From Planctomycetales bacterium (GTDB lineage: Bacteria > Planctomycetota > Planctomycetia > Planctomycetales > Planctomycetaceae), in contig JAGVKR010000083.1 in NCBI GenBank assembly GCA_020050375.1, positions 1 through 5,983 of the forward strand: a stretch of DNA of 5,983 nt, read 5' to 3'. The translations under genes and the position numbers were made by a program. The notes below the pieces were generated by a model that worked only from the letters and a program-made list of their open reading frames with translations, searched no databases and was not told where the DNA came from. How positions within the stretch are numbered: the stretch's first letter is position 1; each line of letters opens with the position of its first letter. Positions 1-5,459 of this stretch are shown here, in pieces.

Positions 1-680
1 AGGAGTCCGTCATATGCCGGCTGATACGGCGCCCCTTTGGCCCAGCCGGACGCGTTGCATCCGGCGGAGATGCTGTCGCCGAGCAGGACGATCGTCACCG
101 GTTGCCGCGCCCGCAGCCGGCTGATCACTCGCGGCAACTGCTTTCCGGCAAACTCCGGAATGGCCGACTTCCATTGACCCGGCGCGTGCGTGTAGGTGAC
201 GCAGGTTTGCATCGCGTGGTATTCGAGCTCTCCCCCGAAGAAAATCTCGCCGTCGCCGTCACGATGCGTGAGGGCGTACTTTTGCGACTTGGCCGGACGA
301 CGGAGGTCTTTGGGCGTGCGCGAGGCGATCCGCGAGCCTGCCGGAAGGACAATCTGGCGGGATTCGGGTTTCCAGACGTAATCCCGCCCCTCCTCATACG
401 TCATGTCGCCCGCCGAGTTGCGGACCGCCAGCACGCGCACAACGGGAAACAACAGCGAAGCCCGGGCCTCGTCCGTCGACGGATCCCTGATGAACAGCAC
501 CGACTCGCCTTCAACAGTATCCCCCTGCCAGAACGGGCGCAGGAGCTCCGGTCGGTACTTCCATTCCGGCTTTGTTGGCTCCGCGGCGAACACGGCTCTC
601 GGTGCCAGAGCGACGCTGATCACCACCCCGAGGAACAGACACCAGCGAACGCATGCATGGAGCAAATGTCTTGCTTTCAT
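1..680 (-). CDS. Secreted SGNH/GDSL hydrolase, N-terminal part (runs off the left edge)
   Basis: The minus strand is open from the ATG at 680 to the window edge, giving 226 residues without a stop. Residues 1-32 form a signal peptide: basic start (MKARH), hydrophobic core (LFLGVVISVALA) and an AVFA-A cleavage-like site, so the protein is probably exported. Residues about 35-190 form a domain I do not recognise, rich in short beta-like segments and perhaps a carbohydrate-binding or accessory sandwich. At 196-205 the sequence IVLLGDSIS carries the block I GDS motif of SGNH hydrolases, with Ser203 the expected nucleophile. The remaining blocks, including the catalytic Asp/His, lie outside the window. 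Family members are esterases or lipases, often acting on acetylated polysaccharides; the substrate cannot be told here. A GAGAG stretch just upstream is a modest ribosome binding site. The gene is divergent from clpS. The SGNH call is firm on motif and context, the specific activity is not. Confidence 0.82.
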   Translation of the reverse strand, partial: MKARHLLHACVRWCLFLGVVISVALAPRAVFAAEPTKPEWKYRPELLRPFWQGDTVEGESVLFIRDPSTDEARASLLFPVVRVLAVRNSAGDMTYEEGRDYVWKPESRQIVLPAGSRIASRTPKDLRRPAKSQKYALTHRDGDGEIFFGGELEYHAMQTCVTYTHAPGQWKSAIPEFAGKQLPRVISRLRARQPVTIVLLGDSISAGCNASGWAKGAPYQPAYDGL

Positions 681-748
681 ATCGACTCTCAATGGTAATT
701 CAATATCCGGCTGCGTTGACTTGGACTTCACGTAACGTAGTTCGAATT

Positions 749-809
749 GTTTAACCCGGAGCCAACGGCGACGCCCTCGGCTCGCCTCGCCGCTGGCTCG
801 GGGTTAAAC
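749..809. repeat. 61-bp near-perfect inverted repeat
   Basis: The left arm 749-771 (begins GTTTAACCC, ends GGCGA) and right arm 787-809 (begins TCGCC, ends GGTTAAAC) are reverse complements at 21 of 23 positions, around a 15-base GC-rich spacer (772-786). Transcription from either side would give a very stable hairpin. It lies between two divergently transcribed genes, so it is not in the position of a terminator for either. No T-run follows on either strand. A dispersed intergenic palindrome or a non-autonomous mobile element fits best. I have the impression that similar sequences are frequent in planctomycete genomes, but cannot confirm this here. Confidence 0.8.
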
Positions 810-938
810 GATGTCTTGATTCCTTGCTCCGAACAGTGTGGTCGCCAATTCGACGACAGAGCGCCCGCAATCACCATAGCGGCTGTTTCCCGAACCGGCC
901 AGTTCACGGCTGAGAGCGCTTCGAGCCTGTGAAAGTAT

Positions 939-962
939 GTAGCGTGGACTTCAGTCCACACG
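939..962 (+). repeat. GTAG-type short hairpin, REP-like (pair 1, left)
   Basis: GTAG at 939-942 is followed by the stem GTGGAC (944-949), a TTCA loop (950-953) and GTCCAC (954-959). A GTAG or similar tetranucleotide 5' of a short imperfect palindrome is the hallmark of REP elements mobilised by RAYT (TnpA-REP) enzymes. This copy faces the next one at 974-998 in inverted orientation. Confidence 0.6.
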
Positions 963-973
963 AGCTGTTGGAT

Positions 974-998
974 CGTGTTGGCTGAAGCCAACACGACT
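974..998 (-). repeat. Short hairpin, REP-like (pair 1, right, inverted)
   Basis: Perfect 9-bp stem CGTGTTGGC (974-982) / GCCAACACG (987-995) with loop TGAA (983-986), the complement of the TTCA loop of the left partner. Read on the minus strand, aligning the loops places GTCG where the left copy has GTAG, so the tetranucleotide is degenerate here. The stem differs in sequence but keeps pairing. Confidence 0.55.
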
Positions 999-1026
999 GT
1001 CACGCGCTCGTGAAATGCCGTATGAT
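997..1026 (+). promoter_or_regulatory. Possible clpS promoter (weak)
   Basis: TATGAT at 1021-1026 matches five of six bases of a sigma70 -10 box. CTGTCA at 997-1002 is a fair -35 match with an 18-base spacer. It would start transcription near 1033, leaving a leader of only about 14 bases with the ribosome binding site at its very 5' end, which is a reason for doubt. Confidence 0.25.
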
Positions 1027-1046
1027 GTTTGACGGAGGATCACCCG

Positions 1047-1397
1047 ATGACCGCACAGGAAACGATCGACGAAACAGTGGTCGTCACCACGCGCCCTGCG
1101 CCCGCCACCGGAACGAAACCGAAGAAGCAGCCCCCCTACGCCGTGATCGTCGAGAACGACGATTTTCACACGTTCGAATACGTCATCGAGGTCCTGTCGA
1201 AAGTCTGCGGCTACAGCCGGCAGAAGGCGTGGCTGTTGGCGGTCGAGATCGACGGTCGGGGCAAAGCCTCGGTCTGGAGCGGAACGCGGGAACTGGCCGA
1301 GTTGAAATGCGACCAGATTCGCGGCATGGGGCCCGATCATTTCGCTCCCAAACCGGTGACGTTCCCGCTCGGCGCCTACATTGAGCCGTTGCCGTAG
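1047..1397 (+). CDS. clpS: ATP-dependent Clp protease adaptor ClpS (divergent type)
   Basis: This 116-aa protein is ClpS, the cytoplasmic adaptor that binds substrates with N-end-rule residues and hands them to the N-domain of a ClpA/ClpC unfoldase. The disordered, Pro/Lys-rich N-terminal arm (1-30) precedes the ClpS core: YAVIVENDDFHTFEYVIEVL (31-50), whose NDD (37-39) matches the degron-binding Asn-Asp-Asp, then the helix and LLAVEIDGRGKA (63-74) and the ELAELK helix (82-87). Two pocket residues differ from E. coli: the His of LAVH is Glu67, and the gatekeeper Met is Phe43. The C-terminus (88-116, CDQIRGMGPDH and after) is longer than usual. The start is ATG 1047, because GGAGG at 1034-1038 sits eight bases upstream; an in-frame TTG at 1029 precedes that site and is unlikely. 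No clpA is adjacent. Confidence 0.92.
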   Translation: MTAQETIDETVVVTTRPAPATGTKPKKQPPYAVIVENDDFHTFEYVIEVLSKVCGYSRQKAWLLAVEIDGRGKASVWSGTRELAELKCDQIRGMGPDHFAPKPVTFPLGAYIEPLP

Positions 1398-1407
1398 TTT
1401 TATTTTT

Positions 1408-1441
1408 GGGGGCTCTAAAAACCATTGGACGGCGAGCCCCC
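1408..1441 (+). terminator. Stem-loop downstream of clpS, possible terminator
   Basis: GGGGGCTC (1408-1415) and GAGCCCCC (1434-1441) form a perfect 8-bp stem with an 18-base loop, ten bases after the clpS stop. The T-rich stretch lies before the stem (1398-1407) rather than after it, so it is not a textbook intrinsic terminator. It may limit read-through into the next gene or stabilise the clpS mRNA 3' end. Confidence 0.35.
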
Positions 1442-1454
1442 TCGTGTTTATAGT
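1425..1454 (+). promoter_or_regulatory. Possible promoter for the 69-aa gene (weak)
   Basis: TATAGT at 1449-1454 resembles a -10 box, with TTGGAC at 1425-1430 as a poor -35 and an 18-base spacer. It lies about 50 bases before the ATG at 1507. It partly overlaps the stem-loop at 1408-1441. Promoter rules for this kind of organism are poorly known. Confidence 0.2.
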
Positions 1455-1506
1455 GGATGGGCATTCAACGCGTTCGGCAGCCTTCACCGCAACACCTGGG
1501 TGAACC

Positions 1507-1716
1507 ATGAGTCATGGCCCCGTTTTCGCCGTCGTTGGGATTCGCCCCAACGGTTCCCGCCTGGTCATCGCCGATCAGCAATCCGAGACAGAGGCAGACG
1601 CTCTCCGCCTGCGACTCTCGCAGTCCGACGGGTTCTCTCAAATCGTGATCGAGCCGGTCGAGCTCGAAGTGGGGCGCGACACCATCGATGGCGAGTTCGG
1701 CACGGTGGAAATGTAG
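1507..1716 (+). CDS. Uncharacterised 69-aa protein
   Basis: A small acidic cytoplasmic protein, not assigned to a family. The sequence starts with a compact beta-like strand (PVFAVVGIRP, 5-14), then a second strand (RLVIADQQ, 18-25), a helix (TEADALRLRLSQSDGF, 28-43) and a final strand (QIVIEPVEL, 45-53), a regular beta-beta-alpha-beta order that looks like a real fold. The spacing and polar/hydrophobic alternation are much better than in the overlapping frames. The start ATG has only a weak GGGTGA (1498-1503) upstream. It is co-directional with clpS, 109 bases after it, and converges on waaA with only 37 bases between the stop codons. No signal peptide or membrane segment is present. Confidence 0.65.
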   Translation: MSHGPVFAVVGIRPNGSRLVIADQQSETEADALRLRLSQSDGFSQIVIEPVELEVGRDTIDGEFGTVEM

Positions 1717-1718
1717 GC

Positions 1719-1748
1719 CGAGGGAAGCGCGCCTCGACCTGCCGGCAG
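1719..1748. other. Convergent gap with short palindromes
   Basis: The 37 bases between the converging stop codons at 1716 and 1754 hold CGAGG (1719-1723) / CCTCG (1732-1736), a 5-bp stem, and the 10-bp palindrome CTGCCGGCAG (1739-1748). Neither is followed by a T-run, so terminator function is only suggested by position. Confidence 0.25.
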
Positions 1749-1753
1749 CCGAC

Positions 1754-3070
1754 TCACTCAATTCGAGGCGACTTGGGTTCTCGATCCGGGCCACCAGCGG
1801 CCAGCGACTCGTCCAAGGCTCGAATCGTCGCCGCGGCGGCTCCTCGTTGCGATTGAACATACGCGGCCCCGTTCTCGCCCATCTGCTTCGCCAGATCGGG
1901 GTCGTTCAGCCACTCTTCGACCGTTTGGGCGATCTCCGTCGGGGAGTGCACCCGCCGCGCGGCCTGCGCCTGCAACAACCCCGCGGACGCCTCCGAAAAA
2001 TTCCAGACGTTGGGACCGAAGCAGATCGGCTTGCCGAGAGCGGCCGGTTCCAGGACGTTTTGACCGCCACAATGCGGCGCCAGGCTTCCGCCGACGAATC
2101 CAAAATCGGCGAGTTGCCAGAACGCCGGCAGCTCGCCGATCGAATCGATCAGCGTCACCGGTTCCGACCGTTCCAGCGGCGCTATCAGCCGGCTGCGCTG
2201 CGCGAAGGGGATGCCGCTGTGGCGCAGCATCTCCGCCACTTTTGGAAATCGCCGCGAATCGCGAGGAACGAGGACCAGTCGCAACTCCGGGTGCTGTCGT
2301 GCCAATCTGCGGAAGGCATCGAGCAGGATCTGTTCCTCGGGGGGATGTGTGCTCCCGGCGACGAGGGTTCGATCGTACGCAGAAAAGCCGAGCAGGTGGC
2401 GCATTTTCTGCGACGCATTCGCGGCGCTCGCGCCGGCAAGCGCTTCGAACTTGAGCGAGCCAGTGACTTCGACCGTCGTTCTCGATTGTCCCAATAGCCG
2501 CCGAATTCGTTCGGCATCGCGCAGCGTCTGGGCGCCCCACCAAGCGATGGCCGCGAGGGCCGGTCGATGCCAGCGGTTGATCCGCTGGAAAAAGCGAAAA
2601 TCGGCGTCGTTCATACGGGAGTTGACGACCGCCACCGGAATCCCGCGCCGCTTCGCTTCCAGGAGCAGATTCGGCCAGAGCTCGAGCTCCGAGAGGACAA
2701 GCAGCCTGGGACGGATCGCGGCATACGCGCGCCGCACGCACCAGCTGAGATCGAGCGGAACATGAATGACCAGCAGGTCCCCGGCAAAGACGGCCTTCGC
2801 CGCCTGAAGTCCTCCAACTGTTTCGGTGGAGAGGACGAGCCGGTGCTTGAGCGGCTGCTGGCCAAAATGTTTCAGCAAGGGACCGAGCAGCAGCACTTCG
2901 CCGATGCTTGACGCATGAAACCAGAGGACTGGCCGGCCGTCGTCAGGCAGAGGGGCAACGCCGATCACCCGATGCCAGAGGAGTGTGAGGGACTTGCTAC
3001 CAGTCGCGATCTGGCAGATCCAGAGCGGCAGTAAGAGGACCGACGCCAGCAGATAGAAGGCATCCAGCAT
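1754..3070 (-). CDS. waaA: 3-deoxy-D-manno-octulosonic acid (Kdo) transferase WaaA
   Basis: At 438 aa this is a full-length WaaA/KdtA, the inner-membrane enzyme that transfers Kdo from CMP-Kdo to the lipid A precursor, linking lipid A to the LPS core. An N-terminal hydrophobic anchor (5-22) is followed by the GT30 domain: HASSIGE (52-58), whose Glu58 matches the conserved catalytic acid; HVPLD (103-107); SELELWPN (127-134); NSRM (150-153). The C-terminal nucleotide-binding half shows TGSLKFE (203-209), AGSTHPPEE (238-246), VPRD (268-271), DSIGELPAFWQLADFGFVGG (309-328) and GGQNVLEPAA (335-344), then FGPNVWNF (352-359). All key blocks are present. The ATG at 3070 gives the expected anchor but has no good Shine-Dalgarno. 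It follows the glycosyltransferase by 152 bases on the same strand. Whether it adds one or more Kdo residues cannot be read from the sequence. Confidence 0.95.
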   Translation of the reverse strand: MLDAFYLLASVLLLPLWICQIATGSKSLTLLWHRVIGVAPLPDDGRPVLWFHASSIGEVLLLGPLLKHFGQQPLKHRLVLSTETVGGLQAAKAVFAGDLLVIHVPLDLSWCVRRAYAAIRPRLLVLSELELWPNLLLEAKRRGIPVAVVNSRMNDADFRFFQRINRWHRPALAAIAWWGAQTLRDAERIRRLLGQSRTTVEVTGSLKFEALAGASAANASQKMRHLLGFSAYDRTLVAGSTHPPEEQILLDAFRRLARQHPELRLVLVPRDSRRFPKVAEMLRHSGIPFAQRSRLIAPLERSEPVTLIDSIGELPAFWQLADFGFVGGSLAPHCGGQNVLEPAALGKPICFGPNVWNFSEASAGLLQAQAARRVHSPTEIAQTVEEWLNDPDLAKQMGENGAAYVQSQRGAAAATIRALDESLAAGGPDREPKSPRIE

Positions 3071-3101
3071 GTCTGGACGAATGGAAAGCTTTGTATGCCA
3101 A

Positions 3102-3126
3102 GTAGCACGGACTGTCAGTCCGTGTG
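3102..3126 (+). repeat. GTAG-type short hairpin, REP-like (pair 2, left)
   Basis: GTAG (3102-3105) is directly followed by the perfect 8-bp stem CACGGACT (3106-3113) / AGTCCGTG (3117-3124) with loop GTC. It shares the GGACT/AGTCC core with the hairpin at 939-962 and faces a partner at 3191-3214. Confidence 0.65.
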
Positions 3127-3190
3127 TAGAAGCGGCAAAAATAACGACTCACCTATGACAATGGCAGTCGACATCTTGAATGTTCGTTTC

Positions 3191-3214
3191 GTGCGGACTA
3201 ACAGTCCGCACTAC
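3191..3214 (-). repeat. GTAG-type short hairpin, REP-like (pair 2, right, inverted)
   Basis: Perfect 9-bp stem GTGCGGACT (3191-3199) / AGTCCGCAC (3203-3211) with loop AAC; CTAC at 3211-3214 is GTAG on the minus strand. Read on that strand it has the same architecture as the copy at 3102-3126 (GTAG, 8-base stem, 3-base loop, 8-base stem), with the first two stem pairs changed on both sides. It lies nine bases past the glycosyltransferase stop, so it may also act as a 3' hairpin for that mRNA. Confidence 0.65.
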
Positions 3215-3222
3215 GGTGGAGT

Positions 3223-4149
3223 CTATCGCAGCGCGGTCGGCAGATCGCGAAACACCAGATCAGTCCAGAACTCGCGGTCCGGCCGGGTCTTGATTTTTTG
3301 GAAGGCTTCGTGCTCGGCAAGGACCGAGGCGGATTCGATATCGGCCCGCGCTTCGGCGGTCAAATGCGGTGCGAACACCTCCGGGAGCCAGTAATCGTGC
3401 CACGTTCGTTCGTCGAAGCAGACCCGCGCGATGAGCGCGTGATTTCTCCACACCTCGGGCCAGCGGACTTCGTAGGAAAACGACTTTTTGAACTGGTGCC
3501 GGATCAACGGTCCGCAGAGATGCAGGATGTCAACGCCAGCGAAAAAGGCTTTCACCGAGACAGCCGCTTCCGAGCCTCCCCAACCGCGCAAGGCGCCGAT
3601 CCAGCTCACGCGCAGATAGACGCTTTTGGGAATGACATAGCCGGGAGCGCGGAGCGCCGAGATCGGCGTGACGCGTTTTGACGGCGGGAGCGACTTCCAT
3701 TCTGCGGAAAAGGGGACGGGCTTCCGCGAGAGTGTGAAATAGGCGCCGTGAACCCGTCTTGCGAATTCTTCGAGACCGCTGACGTCGGGCCACACAATAG
3801 CGTTCCGTTCCAGTGCCAGTTCGGCGCATTCTTCAAGAGCCCCCCGCTCGACCCGTTGGTGGCCGTCGAGAAAGGCCAGCGCCGTGCCTTTTGCAACGCC
3901 GCTCGCTTCGTGCCGCGAACAGGCGACGCCGACGCGGGCTTCATGCCGGATCAACCGGACACCCTCCAGATCGGCGTTTTCGCAACACCCATCCGTCGAT
4001 CCATCGTCAACGACGATGATCTCGCAGTCGCCCAGTGTGTTCTGCCGCACCGATTCGATTGTGCGGCGGAGCTCGTCGCCTTCGTTGTGGACAGTGATCA
4101 CCACGGAAATGAGGAGCTTCGGAACTGCCGCCACGATCGGGCGCCGCAT
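3223..4149 (-). CDS. Glycosyltransferase, GT2/GT27-like (GT-A fold)
   Basis: This 308-aa cytoplasmic enzyme has a GT-A nucleotide-sugar-binding domain: LLISVVITVHNEGDELRRTI (12-31), IIVVDDGSTDG (44-54) and LAFLDGH (91-97). The metal site is DxH (Asp95-Gly-His97) rather than the DxD usual in GT2. Further on, GWGGSE (189-194) is followed by a helix, a Cys, and PLIRHQFKK (214-222), which offers a third metal-ligand-like residue, His218. DxH, GGE and a late His in this order are known from polypeptide GalNAc-transferases (GT27). The C-terminal segment NHALIARVCFDERTWHDYW also resembles that family. No lectin domain or membrane anchor is present. It lies upstream of waaA on the same strand, which hints at surface glycan or LPS work, but donor and acceptor are unknown. 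The ATG at 4149 has no clear ribosome binding site, so the exact start is uncertain. Confidence 0.87.
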   Translation of the reverse strand: MRRPIVAAVPKLLISVVITVHNEGDELRRTIESVRQNTLGDCEIIVVDDGSTDGCCENADLEGVRLIRHEARVGVACSRHEASGVAKGTALAFLDGHQRVERGALEECAELALERNAIVWPDVSGLEEFARRVHGAYFTLSRKPVPFSAEWKSLPPSKRVTPISALRAPGYVIPKSVYLRVSWIGALRGWGGSEAAVSVKAFFAGVDILHLCGPLIRHQFKKSFSYEVRWPEVWRNHALIARVCFDERTWHDYWLPEVFAPHLTAEARADIESASVLAEHEAFQKIKTRPDREFWTDLVFRDLPTALR

Positions 4150-4319
4150 GTGAGGATGATTCCGAATGAAGGGCGGCGCTGCGGATCAAGAAATTGCCGC
4201 GTGACAAAGTCACAACCTGGAACCGTAACAGCATGCCCGGAACACGGATTCCTAATCATCCGACACCGCAGAAGTGCGGATCATCGCCTCGTCCGGACGG
4301 GATTCCACGGATGTCCTGG

Positions 4320-4571
4320 CTATTTCTTCTTCTTTGCGCGCTTTCCCTTTGCCTTCGTCTTTGTCTTCGCAACTGGTGGTGACTCGGCAGGCCCTTCATT
4401 GCCCAGCAGTTCATCCAGCTTCGTGAGAAGTTGTTGCAGGTCGCGGACCGTCTGCCGGACAGCCATGACCAGATCCACATCGTCGCAGTAGGCCTCTCCG
4501 CCAGCCGCTCCGAACCGGACTTTACCCGGAGGATCGCTTGGGTCTGGCGTCGGATCAGGATTCATCGTCAT
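4320..4571 (-). CDS. Small protein with helical core and lysine-rich tail, function unknown
   Basis: An 83-aa protein that I do not recognise. It has a Pro/Asp-rich start (4-15), a short conserved-looking stretch GKVRFGAAGGEAYCDDVDL (16-34), an amphipathic helix with heptad-like leucines (VMAVRQTVRDLQQLLTKLDELL, 35-56) that may form a coiled coil, a Pro-containing linker, and a strongly basic tail (69-83: eleven Lys/Arg of fifteen). Such tails often bind nucleic acid or anionic surfaces, but that is inference. The chosen start is ATG 4571, ten bases after a GAGG; ATG 4565 and an upstream TTG at 4580 are alternatives. It lies between the 225-aa orphan and the glycosyltransferase on the same strand. 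GC-rich and codon-typical of the neighbours. Confidence 0.6.
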   Translation of the reverse strand: MTMNPDPTPDPSDPPGKVRFGAAGGEAYCDDVDLVMAVRQTVRDLQQLLTKLDELLGNEGPAESPPVAKTKTKAKGKRAKKKK

Positions 4572-4606
4572 TAGTATCAAGCCTCGTGCGAGTGTGATTC
4601 AAACCC

Positions 4607-4625
4607 GAGCAGGGAATGCCCGCTC
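4607..4625 (-). terminator. Small stem-loop after the 225-aa gene, possible terminator
   Basis: GAGC-A-GGG (4607-4614) pairs with CCC-GCTC (4619-4625) around an AATG loop, a 7-bp stem with one bulge. It lies about 55 bases beyond the stop of the 225-aa gene in its direction of transcription. Only a short TTT follows on the minus strand, so intrinsic termination would be weak. Confidence 0.25.
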
Positions 4626-4680
4626 TGTGCCATGCATGGCCGCCAATGCACCTCTTCAAAAATCATGACGGCGCTCTGAC

Positions 4681-5358
4681 CTAAACGAGCTTGTATTCCG
4701 TGACACGCATCTGTGTTTCGCCGGGATAACCGAAACCTGCCACAATCGGCTTAAGTCCACGTTCCACTATCGTGAAAAGAGTCTTCGTATACACGTCGTT
4801 CTCACAGGTGTACATCAATTCTCCGATCCGCGTACTTCTCAGCGCCGTTACAGACTCGGTGTCATTACTTTGGTTATCGATGGAAAGTAAGGACGTCGCA
4901 TCTAAGACCGTCGTGTCGGTCAGATCGGCTTTCAGTTGGTTGCAGATTTTCTTGGCCCATTTCTTGTATTCTTGGATGAGCGCACCGGGGGGGTCTTTTG
5001 GCTCCGGAAGCTCAGCGACAGTCAGGTCGAACCCGATGCTGACACTCCACTTCTTCCCGCGATGCTTCAACATATGGTACACGATGACGATTTTGATCTT
5101 TTCGCCCAAATCGTCGTACAAGCAACGAACTTTCGTCCAGTTTTTCTTGTTCCCGGCGCCGATTGCGTGCTTGCGGTTGATCTTCCGGATCAACTTCCTT
5201 CGCACCTCGGCGCCCTTCTCGGTATCGGGTTCGTCCGGAAAATCCAGCTCTTTATGGTCTTTGCAGGAGCCACGCAGAATCCGGATGCATTCTCTCATTT
5301 CCGGCTCAAAGATGTGGTTCATCACTCTGCTGTCGTACAGGACCCAATTGTCTGCCAT
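4681..5358 (-). CDS. Uncharacterised 225-aa protein, compositionally distinct
   Basis: A lysine-rich soluble protein without signal peptide or membrane helix, not recognised. Visible parts: an N-terminal segment with two Cys (24 and 32), a highly basic stretch RRKLIRKINRKHAIGAGNKKNW (53-74), a beta-rich middle with alternating strands (KIKIVIVYHML and KWSVSIGFDLTVAEL, 87-117), a lysine-rich helix (ALIQEYKKWAKKICNQLKADL, 126-146) and a second beta-like C-terminal region. The start is clear: AGGAG (complement of 5366-5370) lies seven bases before the ATG. Codon use is visibly less GC-biased than in waaA or the glycosyltransferase (TTA, ATA, GTA, AGA and AAT all appear), which suggests recent arrival or low expression. 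It is 113 bases downstream of the broken FGE-fold gene, on the same strand, and might once have worked with it. Confidence 0.75.
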   Translation of the reverse strand: MADNWVLYDSRVMNHIFEPEMRECIRILRGSCKDHKELDFPDEPDTEKGAEVRRKLIRKINRKHAIGAGNKKNWTKVRCLYDDLGEKIKIVIVYHMLKHRGKKWSVSIGFDLTVAELPEPKDPPGALIQEYKKWAKKICNQLKADLTDTTVLDATSLLSIDNQSNDTESVTALRSTRIGELMYTCENDVYTKTLFTIVERGLKPIVAGFGYPGETQMRVTEYKLV

Positions 5359-5459
5359 GAGTTGTCTCCTGGAAAGCGGCCACTATGGATCGCGCAGAAG
5401 GATGTTTTGCGGCAATCCGCCCCTGAGAACTATGCGCGCGATACACGCAGCGATTGCGA

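Larger units (their letters stand above)
681..1046. other. Divergent intergenic region with two kinds of palindromic element
   Basis: These 366 bases lie between the start codons of the SGNH hydrolase (minus) and clpS (plus). No convincing gene is present: the open frames here read through palindromes and have no ribosome binding site. The region holds a 61-bp inverted repeat (749-809), about 130 bases with nothing I recognise (810-938), and two facing GTAG-type hairpins (939-998). Promoters for both flanking genes should be here, but only a weak candidate for clpS is visible. Confidence 0.7.

Noticed and set aside
939..998. Hairpins as a CRISPR array
   Set aside because: Only two units per site, in opposite orientation, without uniform spacers or an adjacent cas gene.
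728..1003. Open frames in the gap before clpS (minus 1003-728 and plus 747-932)
   Set aside because: They run through the inverted repeat and hairpins, lack ribosome binding sites and have no protein-like conservation pattern; the DNA structure explains the sequence better.
1688..2497. Long plus-strand open frame of 269 codons opposite waaA
   Set aside because: It is antisense to an unmistakable Kdo transferase; its composition (Arg-rich, no fold pattern) is typical of a shadow frame in GC-rich DNA.
1758..2741. 327-codon minus-strand frame overlapping waaA
   Set aside because: A different frame of the same strand inside waaA; Arg/Pro/Gly-rich and without domain motifs.
4150..4319. Small palindromes (4201-4213, 4266-4279, 4290-4299) as terminators or regulatory RNAs
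   Set aside because: Stems are only 5 bp with no T-run, and such short palindromes are expected often in GC-rich DNA; I see nothing else in this gap.
3748..4491. 247-codon plus-strand frame opposite the glycosyltransferase and the 83-aa gene
   Set aside because: Antisense shadow; the opposite strand has clear GT-A motifs over most of its length.
5409..5420. GCGG-CAAT-CCGC hairpin before the 225-aa gene as an attenuator
   Set aside because: A 4-bp stem is too weak and there is no alternative structure or leader peptide.
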